From: Parapristionchus giblindavisi
Taxonomy: Eukaryota; Nematoda; Chromadorea; Rhabditida; Diplogasteridae
DNA: 64,000 bases
Direction of reading: 5' to 3'
Assembly (NCBI GenBank): GCA_943737045.1
Contig: CALSFV010000109.1
Location: 62,001-126,000 of the forward strand
Shown here piece after piece: positions 34,001 to 60,559 of this stretch. Each line of letters opens with the position of its first letter. Positions within the stretch are counted from its first letter, which is position 1. Made by a program: the position numbers and the translations under genes. The notes under the pieces were generated by a model that searched no databases, was not told where the DNA came from, and saw nothing but the letters and a program-made list of their open reading frames with translations.

Positions 34001-35715
34001 GCAACCGCTCTAGAAAGTAATGATTACTGTAGTTAATGATTACGGCAGCTGATCATTACTGTAGATGATAAGTAAGATTATGGACATACTTGATAAAGAT
34101 CCTGTTCGTTCTTCCATCAAACCAGGAGAGAAATCATACGATCTGAAAGAAAATAATTACTGTATGTAATCTATTTAATATTTTCTTTTGCAATCCTTTC
34201 AGTCTTTCCAAATCACAGTCGTACATACAACAATCCATGCAGTTTCATAGCATTGGGATAAGATTACGGCATTCGTTGGACGAAAAGTACGTCGCAAACT
34301 ACGAAGCCTGACCGCCCTTTTGGAATTTTTTTGAAAACCCGAACGCATTTTTGTGAAAACCAGACCACTTCGTAACGTAGCTATTCGACATATGACGGTA
34401 TTCGTTGAGAGTGCTAAGTGCGAGAGATGGAGAATACTAAAAATTGTCAACACCGTGCAAACTTTTCTAGCCAATAACACGCACCAAATGAACAGCAAGA
34501 GAAAGATGAGAAAATAGTTATGAAATACATAAAAATTGCCTACATGATCTTCTTCCAGCCAAACTCCACGCATTAACTCAACTCCAGAAACAATTTGGTT
34601 GAGTGTGCGTCAGCTGAAAATATCATTGAAAGTTATCAGTAATCACAGAAGGGACCGCGAAGGGCATTGAAATCAACGAAAGGGAAAGAAATAAAAATAT
34701 ACGATAAAATAACTAACACAAGCGGCTAGACTGCATCCGATCAGCGCAAAACGACCAACTGAGTTCACCCTGTGGGAAAAAGATTGTCATTAAATCGATT
34801 AAGCGTGACAAACGCTAAAGAAACGTTGGTGAAACTGGTCGAAACGAACATACATAGCATCTAGAATAAATTCTTGCGCCAATTCAAACTTTGCGATGCT
34901 AAAATTTGCAATTGACTAGTTCAAAGTGATATTGCTCAACACAACTACGCGTTACAAAGTTCTACAACTAGGAAAACACGTGAAAAGTTCATTTATTTAA
35001 CAAAATTACCGCCGACCCATTTTCAAAACGCAATCAGAGTATACGGTATTAAATAGGTGCCCCGCATATCGTGAACTGATCAGACTTTAAGTCTACTTAC
35101 ACCACAACGCACTTTGCATTACAGTATGCCACACCACTTTAAGTAGACTTACGTTTCACTTTAAGTATACTTACGTTTCACTTTAAGTAGACTTACGTTT
35201 CACTTAAAGTTTACTTAAAGTCTACTTAAAGTCTGTGACGTAGTTTAAGTAGACTTTAAGTGGCAAAATACCAGAGGTGGGGCGCGAGGCACACCGTCCC
35301 TTCACCATGGTGCTCCTCGCGGTGTACTCCGCGAGATTTGGCCTCTCAACGGTGTGCCCCGCAAAAATACCGGAGATCTTAAACAAAAAAATCAAAACTT
35401 GTTCCCGCTGAGGTATTTCCTTGTTGTGAATTTCAGGATTAGGTGTTTCCTCATCGGTATTTTCACAAATGATTTTTCTTGAAAATTGTTTTCTAATTAG
35501 AGTTTTCTGAAGTGATATTTCATAAAAAAATTTTCCTATCACATTTTTCCCAAATGTCGCTTTCCACTATTTCATTTCAATTGTGATATCTCACGTTTCC
35601 CACTTTCAATTAGACATTTCTCATGTCATTCTTCTTATTCGCACTCTCACCATCGGTCGATTCCATTCTAATTTCTCACACGTGTCATATCACCACTTTA
35701 TTCTATAAAATGATA
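31005..35715. mobile_element. Nested palindromic element with an internal gene
   Basis: Outer arms (about 31005-31490 and 35276-35715) are inverse copies: ATGACACGTGTGAGAAAT / ATTTCTCACACGTGTCAT, GCGACATTTGGGAAAAATGTG and its inverse, and ATCTCCGGTATTTTT and its inverse, with GC-rich inner parts. Inside these, 31493 and 35275 are the ends of an ACTTAAAGT-array element (CTGGTATTTTGCCACTTAAA and inverse), with about 165-bp arms. The 3.4-kb interior holds spliced gene structure on the minus strand. Confidence 0.65.
32672..33742 (-). CDS. Four-exon small protein of 84 residues inside the palindrome
   Basis: Exons 33699-33742, 33281-33368, 32850-32963 and 32672-32680 add to 255 nt. All junctions are phase-consistent and donors are GTGAGG, GTAAGA and GTAAGT. 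It starts MIKFASTVDTEQPFDYRAAY, then AQLVSECDGLRMYTIDTLTS, and has a basic middle (LKRTRPWAWHLRRLFGRG). No family is recognised. The first intron contains a half copy of MITE C. Further minus-strand exon-like pieces (about 34710-34768 with VGRFALIGCSLAA; about 34090-34140 with YDFSPGLMEERTG) may be upstream exons or another gene. Confidence 0.5.
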
Positions 35716-35867
35716 AGGCACGTCTGTCTGTCTGTCTGTCTGTGTGTGTATCCGTCACACTTTTCATCTTTTCCTTATAAAACGCTTCAAATTCGTCCAA
35801 TCTTCTCAAATCTTTTTGCATATCTATCTCTCCAACAACAAAACAAAACTGCACAACAAAATTACCA

Positions 35868-35948
35868 ATTACCCATAGCTAAGTGGTAAAATTCCCGACC
35901 TAAAACCAACAACTTCTCAAATTGCCAAGGTTCGAATCCTTTTATGTC
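35868..35948 (+). other. tRNA-like remnant
   Basis: ATAGCTAAGTGGTAAAATTCCC and AGGTTCGAATCCTTTT are A- and B-box-like with tRNA spacing. Stems are not supported. Probably tRNA-derived repeat. Confidence 0.4.
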
Positions 35949-37844
35949 CATTTTTTTGCTAATTTTTCTCATCTATCCTACCAATTTTCACTCTTAAAGA
36001 TCAGCCGTAAACATGTTTTTCAGAAAAAATATCTTTCCTTCATTCGCTCTCTTTACCCCCCTCTCCCTCCCCCTCTCCTTTATCAGCAAAAGCAAGTGGG
36101 TTAGAACTATTCCGCAAAAGTAAACTGTTTAGTAGCTAGTGCACTCTGATAGTTTCAATCATGGTCATTATAACAATACATTTTTAATTATAATTATTTG
36201 CATTTACGTTGAAACTCACTTTCCGCGCGGCGCGAACGTAGTTCGCACTTGTTTTTTTACCGTCAACAGTTACTATAATCATGGAGCAATTGAATAAAGA
36301 ATTTTGTTTGCTTTACTTTCCTACATAAGAAGTGTTAGAATAAACAAAGAAAAGCTAGAGTTCCTATCAAGGGAGAGGAAAAAAACGTTAGAACGATAAA
36401 AAACGGTTGAGAAAAAAAGAGAGAGAAATAGATAGAAAGAGAGAAAAAGGACATGTGTCATGATTGTTTGGTTCTTGTCTTCTCTCTTTCCTAGGATGCT
36501 TGTTCGACCATTTATTTCCCCTCTCTTTCCCTTCTATCAAGAAACGCTTTCTTATCACCATCGATCAAACGATTGTCCGCATCTCCTCTTATCCATTTTT
36601 TTTTAGTTTAAAAAATGTTTCTTTATCACGCTGCGCCTCCCTAACTTATCAGACATCATATATTTTGAGCATGCAATTACATTTTATATCAACCCTTTTC
36701 TGCGCTTGAAAATTGATTTCTCGCAGGATCCCCTTCTTGTTCTCAAAATTTTCTCAAAAACAAATCAACACTCTAAAATTTTATATATTTCTATCTATGT
36801 TTACTATTCTTCACGAACTAAATACAGCCTAATTTCAGGTGTCTTAAACACATCGATTGAATTGTTAGTATAGAACTTGTAAAGTGATAAAATAAGTTAA
36901 CTTTTCCAATCTGAATTTGAAGTTTAAATAGGTCAGTTGTAATAATCTAATTTAATTATCGATATTTTCTTGAAATATAATACTTCGCCGTATTTGAAAT
37001 GTCAAGGTTATCCAAGCTGTTAATCTGTGTTCAAAGTGACTATTTCCGTTCGAATTTTCGCCAAATGACAACAATAAGCTTTAAAAAATTTTGCTTTGGT
37101 GCTTCCCAAAATGTAAAACTGCGTTTAAGGATGTCGTCGAGCTTGTAGGAGTCATGGCCAAATTTTTAAAATGGAAAGGTAATTCGGTAGATAATATTTA
37201 TGCTTGCATCAATAGCGAAGTTAATTCATTTTCATCTACCATCGAGAAAATATGTCAGGAAGTCATGGCGTGAAGAAAAATTAACGGCTCCAAACCTCAA
37301 ACACTAAGAGAATTCGACCTGACTAGTGTGCTTCTCTAGTCTCAACTTCATCGAATGGCACATGACAAACATAACAAACTCTTGTTTTTGTTGCATTTTC
37401 CCTTGTGTAGTTATTTGAATAAAAGAATGATGTTGTCGCATGCAGAATGTAAGTAATCAAGAAGCGGGTCAAGTTGTGGGGGAATATACTAATGTCGTGA
37501 GGGAAGAATTCCGTAATCTTTTCTAAGAATTCCGTTACCTATTTCTTTTGCTAAAACTTGTTTATTTATCATCGATCAATCGATTGTTAACATTACCTTG
37601 ACATTAGTTTTAATCGAGATGTTCAACAGTCAGAGTGGATCCAATTACAACGGTGATAATGTGATAGAGGAAGTTATACGGGACTAAACGAGTCATAATA
37701 TCAAAAGATATTTATCTTACAATAGAAGCAATATTAGGAATAGTCGATGTATATCTTGGCATTAGAATTTCATAAGTTATCAGTTCATCATCGAAGTGAC
37801 CATGCACGTGATCGTTATCCTGTTTTCGTGTCCCCTTTCGAGGC

Positions 37845-38027
37845 CTATATTTTTGTATCGCCTCCGGTCCCAGGTCCTTCGCAGAGCTTCTCTTTCTCAA
37901 CCGTCACTTCGACTCTCATTTCTTCTTCCACGTCAAAGTAAGGGTTCGTGATCCGTTCTTCGTCCGCTTGCTCATCGACTGTCTCCTCTACCTCTTTCGA
38001 ATTCGTAGTACTCGGCCGCTTCGATAC
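37845..38027 (-). CDS. Terminal exon of an acidic protein (intact copy)
   Basis: After the acceptor TTTGATTGCAG, 61 codons in phase 0: VSKRPSTTNSKEVEETVDEQ, ADEERITNPYFDVEEEMRVE, VTVEKEKLCEGPGTGGDTKI, TAG. Glu-rich and likely soluble or disordered. The conserved frame between this and the copy at 30530-30720 suggests past protein-level selection. Candidate upstream exon near 38250-38380 is not resolved. Family not recognised. Confidence 0.5.
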   Translation of the reverse strand, partial: VSKRPSTTNSKEVEETVDEQADEERITNPYFDVEEEMRVEVTVEKEKLCEGPGTGGDTKI

Positions 38028-39299
38028 CTGCAATCAAATTTGCAATTTTATTAACGAACGAATACATCAATTGCAACCTTGACCCATACTATGACATAAA
38101 ACAATAAAAAGCACAATAAAATAAATTGGTTTGCAAATTGATATTTCTATAAAATTAATAAAACTGACCTTTTTATAGCTTAACTTCAAATTAACATTAT
38201 AGAAGCTCTTTCACTTATCATATGATGCATGATGTGTAGTAACGATTCAATCGGTGTATGTAGGACACCTGAAAATTAGGCGATATTTGTGTGAGTCGAC
38301 TTTCTTACAGGATGCTGGCGCCAGAATAACAAAAACATCGTCGACAGAAGAAATGTTGCATGCGGAATTATTTAATCATGGTCAATATAAAAATTCACTT
38401 TCAATTCGAGGTATCGATTTTGAGAAGAAATAACGATGGTGTTTGAGAGGCATTGAGAGAGAAAGAGAAAGAGAGAGGTGCATTGATTTTTTTATTCTTG
38501 TCTGTCTCTCTTTCCTAGGATGATGTCAGTCATTTGTTTCCATTTATTCCCTTCTACCAAGAAGTGATCAACTTGCTTTGATCAGAATTCATGCAATTGC
38601 GAATAAGTATTATTTTATGTAAACCTTTTTATGCGCTTGCAAAATGATTTCTCGCAGCATCCCTTTCTTGTTCTCAAAATGTTCTCAAAAACAAATAAAC
38701 ACTCTAAATTTTGAACCTTTCTATCTATGTTTATTATTCTTCACAAACAAACTATCGACTAATTTCAGGTGTCCTACAAACACCGATCGAATTATTACTA
38801 AACAACATGTAGTGCTATAATAATAGAAAGAAATTGTATATTAAATTTGAAGTTAAGCTTTGAAAAGGTCTGTTTTAATAATTTAATTAAACTATCAAAA
38901 TTTGATTGTGCTTGAGTATTTGAAATGTCACGGAAATGCAAAAAAATAGTTGTTTAACATGAAATAACAGTGAGCATTTTAACCAAATGACACCAATAGT
39001 ATTTTCTTAAACTTATCAGCTTCTGAAAGATCCAATCGAAGACTTGAACAGCTGATTTATTATGCTTAGTGTTGCTTCCGAAGATTTTATACAAGAGATG
39101 TGGAATGTTGTAGAGCTTGTAGGAGGATCCATTGGCGTGATATTCAATGAAAAGGTGTTGCCTTCATACTATTTCATCTCAAAACAATACTAAATTTAGT
39201 TAATTTTAAGTTCGCAATCGAAAAAATGTGTATGGAAGTCATGGCGTGAAGAAAAATTAACGGCTACAGACTTCAAACACTTGGATAATGCGGCGGGAC

Positions 39300-40230
39300 A
39301 AGTTTGCTAAAGAACAGTAAAGTGTTTCGTATGATTCACGACATACGCAAACCTTCTTCTTTGTTGCATTTCCCCTTGTAACTGAATAAAACAATGATTT
39401 TATCGAATGTTCCAAGGAAGTAATCGAGAAACGGACAAATTCACCATAGTTCGGGTCAAGTGGGAGGGGGGGGGTCATACAACGTTTCGGGAGTCACGAT
39501 ATTTATTTATTTATGTATTGTACATCACAAGGGTGTTTCATCAAGCACGTAATGTTCGAGTGGAAATGGGTTGTGTGGAATAGCAAAATCTCAAAATTAT
39601 TACAAGTGAGGGGATGGGGATGTGGGAAAGTGAGACATCAATTGATCGATTTCTCATATTGGAGAAGCGAGAATGCACGAAGGGCAGTAGAATGCTTCAC
39701 GATTAGTACATCTTGACGTTGACATCGAAACAACTTTATTAGCTTTAGTGGAAGTTTTGGAGCACGGTTGCCATGAGAGCCATTCCAAATTGTGCCTCGG
39801 AATTTGCTTGACTTAAGGATCATTAGCTTTCATATGTACATTAACATGTAGATATTGTTATTTTATTTGAGTAATTTATGTCAATGTAGTTTTTACAACA
39901 ATGTATATTTTTGATTCGATTAAATGCTTCTACTCACTTGAAATTGTGTTTGCAAACCCACAACCCTGTTTACATGTTTATGTCTGTCATGCTGATACAC
40001 ACTTCATTTATCTTCATTTTATCACATTTATGAAATAAATAAAAATATATAAATAAGATAATAAATCAATAAATAAATCTGAGACGAACACTTCATTTAG
40101 AACAATTCTAGTTTTTATCATTTTTATTTTTTTTCTTTAACAACACAAGCGATTTGTAGGCTCTGTTAATGCCTTTGCACAATATAACTGAGCGATAGAC
40201 TTCTTCAATCGGCTTCTGAAATTGAATGAA
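39300..40230. other. Unassigned sequence
   Basis: Open frames at 39513-39716 and 39638-39823 overlap on opposite strands and lack splice context. No gene is called. Confidence 0.35.
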
Positions 40231-40235
40231 ATTAC

Positions 40236-40388
40236 ACATATAGAAAAGGTGTACTCCAAAGCGCACAAGACCTTTGAATTTTTATATTTAACGCTTTTTG
40301 TATGTTTTAAAAAATACCAGAAAAAAGTGTTAAACAATACATCACAGGTCTTATGTGCGTGGAGTACACTTTTTTCTCTTTATGTAGT
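40236..40388. mobile_element. MITE family I
   Basis: AAAGGTGTACTCCAAAGCGC has its inverse near 40360 (GTGCGTGGAGTACACTTTT), with inverted TTTAACGCTTTTT / AAGTGTTAAAC inside. A relative is at 51338-51472 and a weaker one near 43976-44098. Confidence 0.6.
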
Positions 40389-40521
40389 GTTGTTTTAAAA
40401 GAATATACTATTGGAATATTTTGTTTTATGGCTGTACCACTTCCTTATACTTAATAAAAAAATAATCAAGCTATTGTTTTTTTGCTGCTGGCCAATTGCA
40501 GGATATCGTTTTCTGAATTGA

Positions 40522-40940
40522 CTACTGCGCATCTTTTTGTTTGCTACTATCCACATGGATAAGTCGTTTAGATGTAAAAAAAGAATCTTCATTCGGCATA
40601 ATTAAATTAACAGCATAAAAAATTAAGTTATGATAACCTTTTAGAAGATGATGGTATTTGAAGACCTCATCGTTCTGTTCTGTAAACTCTTCCATGATCT
40701 GTATTTTTTAATATTATTATAGTAAGTATTTAAAGTAAGGTAGTTATAAAATACTAACCTTATTGGTATCTAATTCCTCGCAAATCTTTAATATGGAGGA
40801 AATAGCGAAGTGTACATGTAAACGGAACGATGTTGATATCCGAGAATCGGCAAAGACTAGAACAATGTCAAAGTTGAATTTTTTTGTGAGAATGAGCTGA
40901 ACATACCAGAGATTTCACTTTTAACTCTATCAGCAATCAT
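40522..40940 (-). CDS. Four-exon small helical protein, 85 residues
   Basis: Exons 40907-40940, 40759-40856, 40638-40698 and 40522-40586 give 258 nt with every junction in phase. It starts MIADRVKSEIS, then VFADSRISTSFRLHVHFAIS and ILKICEELDTNK, a coiled-coil-like piece IMEEFTEQNDEVFKYHHLLK, and ends SSKQKDAQ, TAG. Donors are GTATGT, GTTAGT and GTTATC; the last acceptor (GAATGAAG) is weak. No signal peptide; probably intracellular. Family not recognised. Confidence 0.55.
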
Positions 40941-41019
40941 GTTTGTATAACATTCCTTTCGTCAATCTTTAAATATTATAAATGTTAATTGGGCTCGATA
41001 CATCCAAAACGGTTTCGCA

Positions 41020-41440
41020 AAACTTTTACAACTCACTTGTTAACATTGTTAATATTTAGAAAACGGTTTGTTGGTTCCGGCGATATTATTATCACAGATT
41101 GGCGGTCGGTATAGGCGACCTGGAAATGATTCTTGATACAAAAGAAAGCATTTAAACACAAAAATATCAGTAATATAGGGTGAGAAGGATTCGGAATAGA
41201 CAAAGTTAAAGTGCGATAGTAGAGTTCATAACTAGTACATATAATCGTGACTAACAATAAAATGGATAGTGAACAAGAGATTGATTAGACGCTTAAAGAA
41301 GTAGCTGGCTTGTTACCGCACGCTTGCCGCAGCGCTCTATACCTCTCCCTCTCCCTCTCCCTCTGGCTCGACCTGAATGTTTTGTCAATCGTTAGGTCAC
41401 ATTCGTGACACGATCATGTGGAAATTTATGGCAATAAGCA
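41020..41440 (+). repeat. Interspersed repeat F copy
   Basis: GGCGGTCGGTATAGGCGACC near 41100, then GTTACCGCACGCTTGCCGCAGC near 41310, followed by CACATTCGTGACACGATC. Confidence 0.55.
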
Positions 41441-41569
41441 TTGAGTATATAACAGGCATCTCGCCTAAGAATTGACCGATTCTACTACGAACTTTTGAGT
41501 TGAACCCCTCTTTTCTCCACAGTTTTCGATGCCCCTTGGGTAGGACATCCCAGATCCAGAGTAGCAAGG

Positions 41570-43011
41570 ATGGTAGATCAAGCGGCTCTCCAGGAGCTCA
41601 CGTCAAAGTTCGTCGTTGAAGCTCCTTCCGATGCGATTTTCACGGCCCACAGTAGAGCTATGAAAAAGTTTCCAACAGATGAGATTTGTACAGTACAGCC
41701 GAATCCCCTAGTGAAAATGGGCTACCCGGGTGACCCGGGGAGCCCATGAGGACCTCGATTTTTTACGCCTTGAATAATGAATATCAGCCGTTAAAATTCT
41801 TTGCATTGTTTTACTCCACATTTGACCGAATTTATCAAGGAAAGTTTGGAATGCTTGTCAACTCAATTGTGATAAGAAAAAGAAATGCCTTGAAGATTTC
41901 ACTTTGCGATAAAATTTACCGAATTTACCGACACTTTGCGATAGAATTTACCGACCGAGTTATACAAAATTTTCGCGAGGCATTTGCTAAAAATTGATAA
42001 AAAATATACTTTTCAATATTTTTTCTCAGGCTACGCAATACGCAATTTATAAAATTGCTAAATTTCCTTGATAAATTCCTTAAACTCTGTGGTAAAACAA
42101 CGCAAACAATTTGAAAGGCTTATATTCATTGTTCAAAGCGTAAGAAATCAAGGGGCCACCCGAGGCGCCCATTTTCACTAGGAGATTCTACTGTACTGTA
42201 TTTTCTCGAGTACTTTCAGATAAAAATGAGAAAATGCAACTTTTTAATTTTTTTCTTTCAAGATAGAGTATCGTTCGAAAATACAGCTTAGAGCAGAAGT
42301 TGACGTAATGCTTGAAATTTGAAATACATAGTCTGATCTTTGATCTTAGATATTAAATCGGCTTAAGGAGAAGAAGTTTGCTGTCCAAATTATACAGTCG
42401 GGAAAGAGGACGAGATATAATTACGTTATCATGAGGTCCATCTATTCGTGATAAAAGATGACAATGGCCAACAGATTGACGTTATCTTGAAGAAATTCTT
42501 AATGTCAACGACATGAATTTTTTAAACTAGAAAATTTCGTTAATTAGTTTAACCTACTGTCTTGTGCTATGTAGTCCGCAATTTCACCACTGCGCAAAGC
42601 GATTGATGAATGGTCATGCTAAAGATAATTAGACGGTCGGGAAATGATGTACTATCGTTGTCAGAGATAAAAGCATTAGTGTGCTTGATGTGAGGAGACA
42701 TTTGACAATTCTTCTTTCCAGGTTCAGTGATAAGTGGGAATGGGAGGTTGATGGATTTCTTCCGAAGGTTGTTCGTGCCTGGGAGGAAGCTCAGATTCCG
42801 AAGGAGAATATGGTTTGTTCTTTGATCTTTGTGTTCTTTGATATTTGATCTTTGTGTTCTTTGATCTTTGTGATATCTGATCTATGTGAAATCTAATCTT
42901 TGATCTTAGCAGGACAAGAGCGTTAGTATGAAGACTAAGGACAAAGGAGTCGCAGAGGAAGTGAACCCCTTCACTGAGGACGACTTTTCCTCTGATCCAT
43001 GGGGATTCTGA
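41570..43011 (+). CDS. Multi-exon protein with an acidic NPFTEDDF tail; intron carries a TA-flanked element
   Basis: The first exon follows CTCCACAG at 41522; the first in-frame ATG is 41570 (MVDQAALQELTSKFVVEAPS). Later exons: 42263-42304 (IEYRSKIQLRAEVD), 42350-42435 (ILNRLKEKKFAVQIIQSGKR), 42722-42812 (FSDKWEWEVDGFLPKVVRAW) and 42913-43011 (DKSVSMKTKDKGVAEEVNPF, then TEDDFSSDPWGF, TGA). The last four are phase-consistent. The first exon would join the second out of phase by one base at the only good donor, so an exon boundary is wrong or the gene is damaged. Family not recognised. Confidence 0.55.
41696..42203. mobile_element. Foldback element, about 508 bp, TA target duplication
   Basis: The ends are CAGTACAGCCGAATCCCCTA and the inverse of CAGTACAGTAGAATCTCCTA, flanked by TA, as in Tc1/mariner-type MITEs. 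The arms include GTGAAAATGGGC and AATGAATAT(C/A)AGCC pairs. It lies in the first intron of the gene at 41570. Confidence 0.7.
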
Positions 43012-43019
43012 ATCCCATA

Positions 43020-44315
43020 ATCGATTTCTATCGACCCTAACTGATCGATAAACTAGTATCGATTATTGATCGATCACCACGCACTGAATAACACTGGAGT
43101 TAAACATTTTTATCATACATTACAATTGAAATATATTAATAATGTATTAATAATATATTATAATAGTACCATAAAAATCTTGAGAAAAAGTATGAGTAGA
43201 TCATTTGTATGGCACTTCTTTCCTCTTTGATCGATTTGTATGCTTTGAGTAACAATTACATAGTACTTCGGATGGAGTTAGAGTTAGCAGCAAAGCTTTC
43301 AGACTTATTAACAAACCAAAACGAAGACTGTTGACTTTATATTTTGATATTCACTGAATGTTCTCTTATTGTTATAGTGACACAGTTAATTTGAAACTCT
43401 GATCTCTTGCCATACTCTTGTTGCCTACGAGAGAGTATTGCCAAAGCTGAGAGTAAAATTAGTTCGCTGTGAGCTTTTAAGAGCACAAGTCTTATTTTGT
43501 TTTTTTTCATCATGACAAGTCTTGTTGTACGCCCACGTTAGTTTAGCCTCTGTAACAATTCGGATCCAATAAAGGGTGCTTCCCGTTTTTCATTAGGCAT
43601 GTTTGGCATGATTGTCTTTAAGAATTGACAATACCAAAGTCCTAAGCTAATATATGTTCATGTTCATCTTCGATTCACCAAATTTATTCATTCACTCTGT
43701 ACGTTATTCCTGAAAACGCAGAAATTATTATTATTAGGGATGTCTTGTGTGCCAGTAATTGCCAATCAATCGATATCATAATAGAATAGAATCTCTTTAT
43801 CATGGAACTAAGTAGTAGAGCAATGTGAAATGAGACCAAGCACAGAATCCTATTATTGTCATTGCATTTTTTTGTAAGTTTGAGAAATGTATGTGATTAA
43901 ACTGTGTCATAGCTAAGTATGTAATCGAAATGGAATGTAACTAGGGACTCGAAGGATTGTGCAATAGTAAATTACAGAGAAAAAAGAGTAAAAACACCAC
44001 CAGCAGCTCTAATACACAAGAGATTTTTGTATGCTATATTAAGTGTTAGTTTTTCCAGCTGCAGTTTTGTTTTGCACTTTTTTCTCTGCGTGTATTATCT
44101 AGCAAAACAAAAATGGAAATTAACATTCAGATAAACTTTTCAAACAATAAAATAGCAGAAAGTAGTAAATTGCACTCGAAACAACACTCGTAACAAATTT
44201 TAGAGAAAGGCAAAATGGTTTCAAAGCTATTATTAGGGAGTATTTGGCAAGAATTATTAAATTATGAAGGCTATTAGTATTATTATTATTAGAGATAATA
44301 TTATATATGCTATTA
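43020..44315. other. Intergenic, no gene supported
   Basis: It contains a partial MITE B (about 43385-43497) and a weak MITE I relative (about 43976-44098). It lies between the convergent 3' ends of the genes ending at 43011 and 44316. Confidence 0.45.
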
Positions 44316-59821
<15,506 letters not shown>

Positions 59822-60000
59822 GCTACTTTTTGTGCCTTCTCCCCTGATTATCAGCTCATCTATTGATTTAATAGAACTATTGAGCTATTCTATCGATATT
59901 ATATAGTCTGAAAGGAATATAATGATATAGTCAAGAAGTGCCAACAAAAAAGAATGACAACAAGAATGATCATAAAGGAAAACTGTGAAAACACTGGTTC
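59822..60000 (-). promoter_or_regulatory. 5' flank of the MLT-10-like gene, possible trans-splice acceptor
   Basis: GATAATCAG followed by GGGAGAAGG lies about 24 nt upstream of the start ATG on the minus strand. It could be a spliced-leader acceptor or an intron end. No other promoter signal is recognised. Confidence 0.3.
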
Positions 60001-60156
60001 TTTGGTATTGCAAAACTTGAAGTATACATTTTCAGTTTAAGTAGACTTACAAGTCTACTTAAACTGAAAACTGAAGTCACTCACCTGAAGTAGACTTAAA
60101 GTAAACTTCAAGTTAGTATTCTATTTTAAGTAGACTTTAAGTTTTGAAATACCAGA
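60001..60156. mobile_element. ACTTAAAGT-array MITE
   Basis: TTTGGTATTGCAAAACTTGAAG to TTTAAGTTTTGAAATACCAGAG with inverted AAGTCTACTTAAACTGAAAA arrays. Confidence 0.7.
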
Positions 60157-60424
60157 GTCGTTCAAAGATACAGACCCATGTTAGCTTGAAACTATCCCAC
60201 CACGTGGTGTTGTCTCGTAGTCAAAAGATCAAATTAGATTCTTACAATCTCACAAATTTATGGAAGAATAAATATGTATGAATATATTTGTTTGATTGCA
60301 ATATGTACTTCGTTTGGAATCAATCAGTAAAAATGAAATGCTAATTCATGATCCTAGTGAAACATAACTGCATCTATGACTGCGGAGTCGCAAAAATGAT
60401 TTGACCCTGGTGCTAAATTTTGCC

Positions 60425-60555
60425 AAATTTAAAGGGAGGGTGACCGCACTCAGTGTACTCTTCGTTGCGCACAATATTTATCAGTTATCTAACAACGAGA
60501 GAGCGTAGAGTGTGGAAGAGACCGTTGATAAAGGTGTCAGCCCCTTTAAGCGATC
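60425..60555. mobile_element. MITE family C copy
   Basis: TTTAAAGGGAGGGTGACCGCACTC and the inverse GGTGTCAGCCCCTTTAA bound a hairpin similar to 29964-30092. Confidence 0.65.
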
Positions 60556-60559
60556 GAGA

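Larger units (their letters stand above)
25530..39300. repeat. Duplicated, partly inverted cluster of small gene fragments
   Basis: Shared landmarks recur. CGCCAAAATAACAAAAATCGTCGAC-like blocks are at 25570, 27512, 28840, 30950 and 38325. TTCAGGTGTCCTACATACACCG blocks are at 26593, 36836 and 38767 on + and inverted at 30880 and 38250. A TTATCAC(T/C)ATCGATCAA(A/T)(C/T)GATTGTC block is near 26030, 29250 and 36555, and CAATTACAACGGTGA is at 30315 and 37650. Units are about 2 kb, with LINE, foldback and palindrome insertions between copies. Two gene types recur: a + strand small Cys protein and a - strand acidic protein. Confidence 0.6.
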
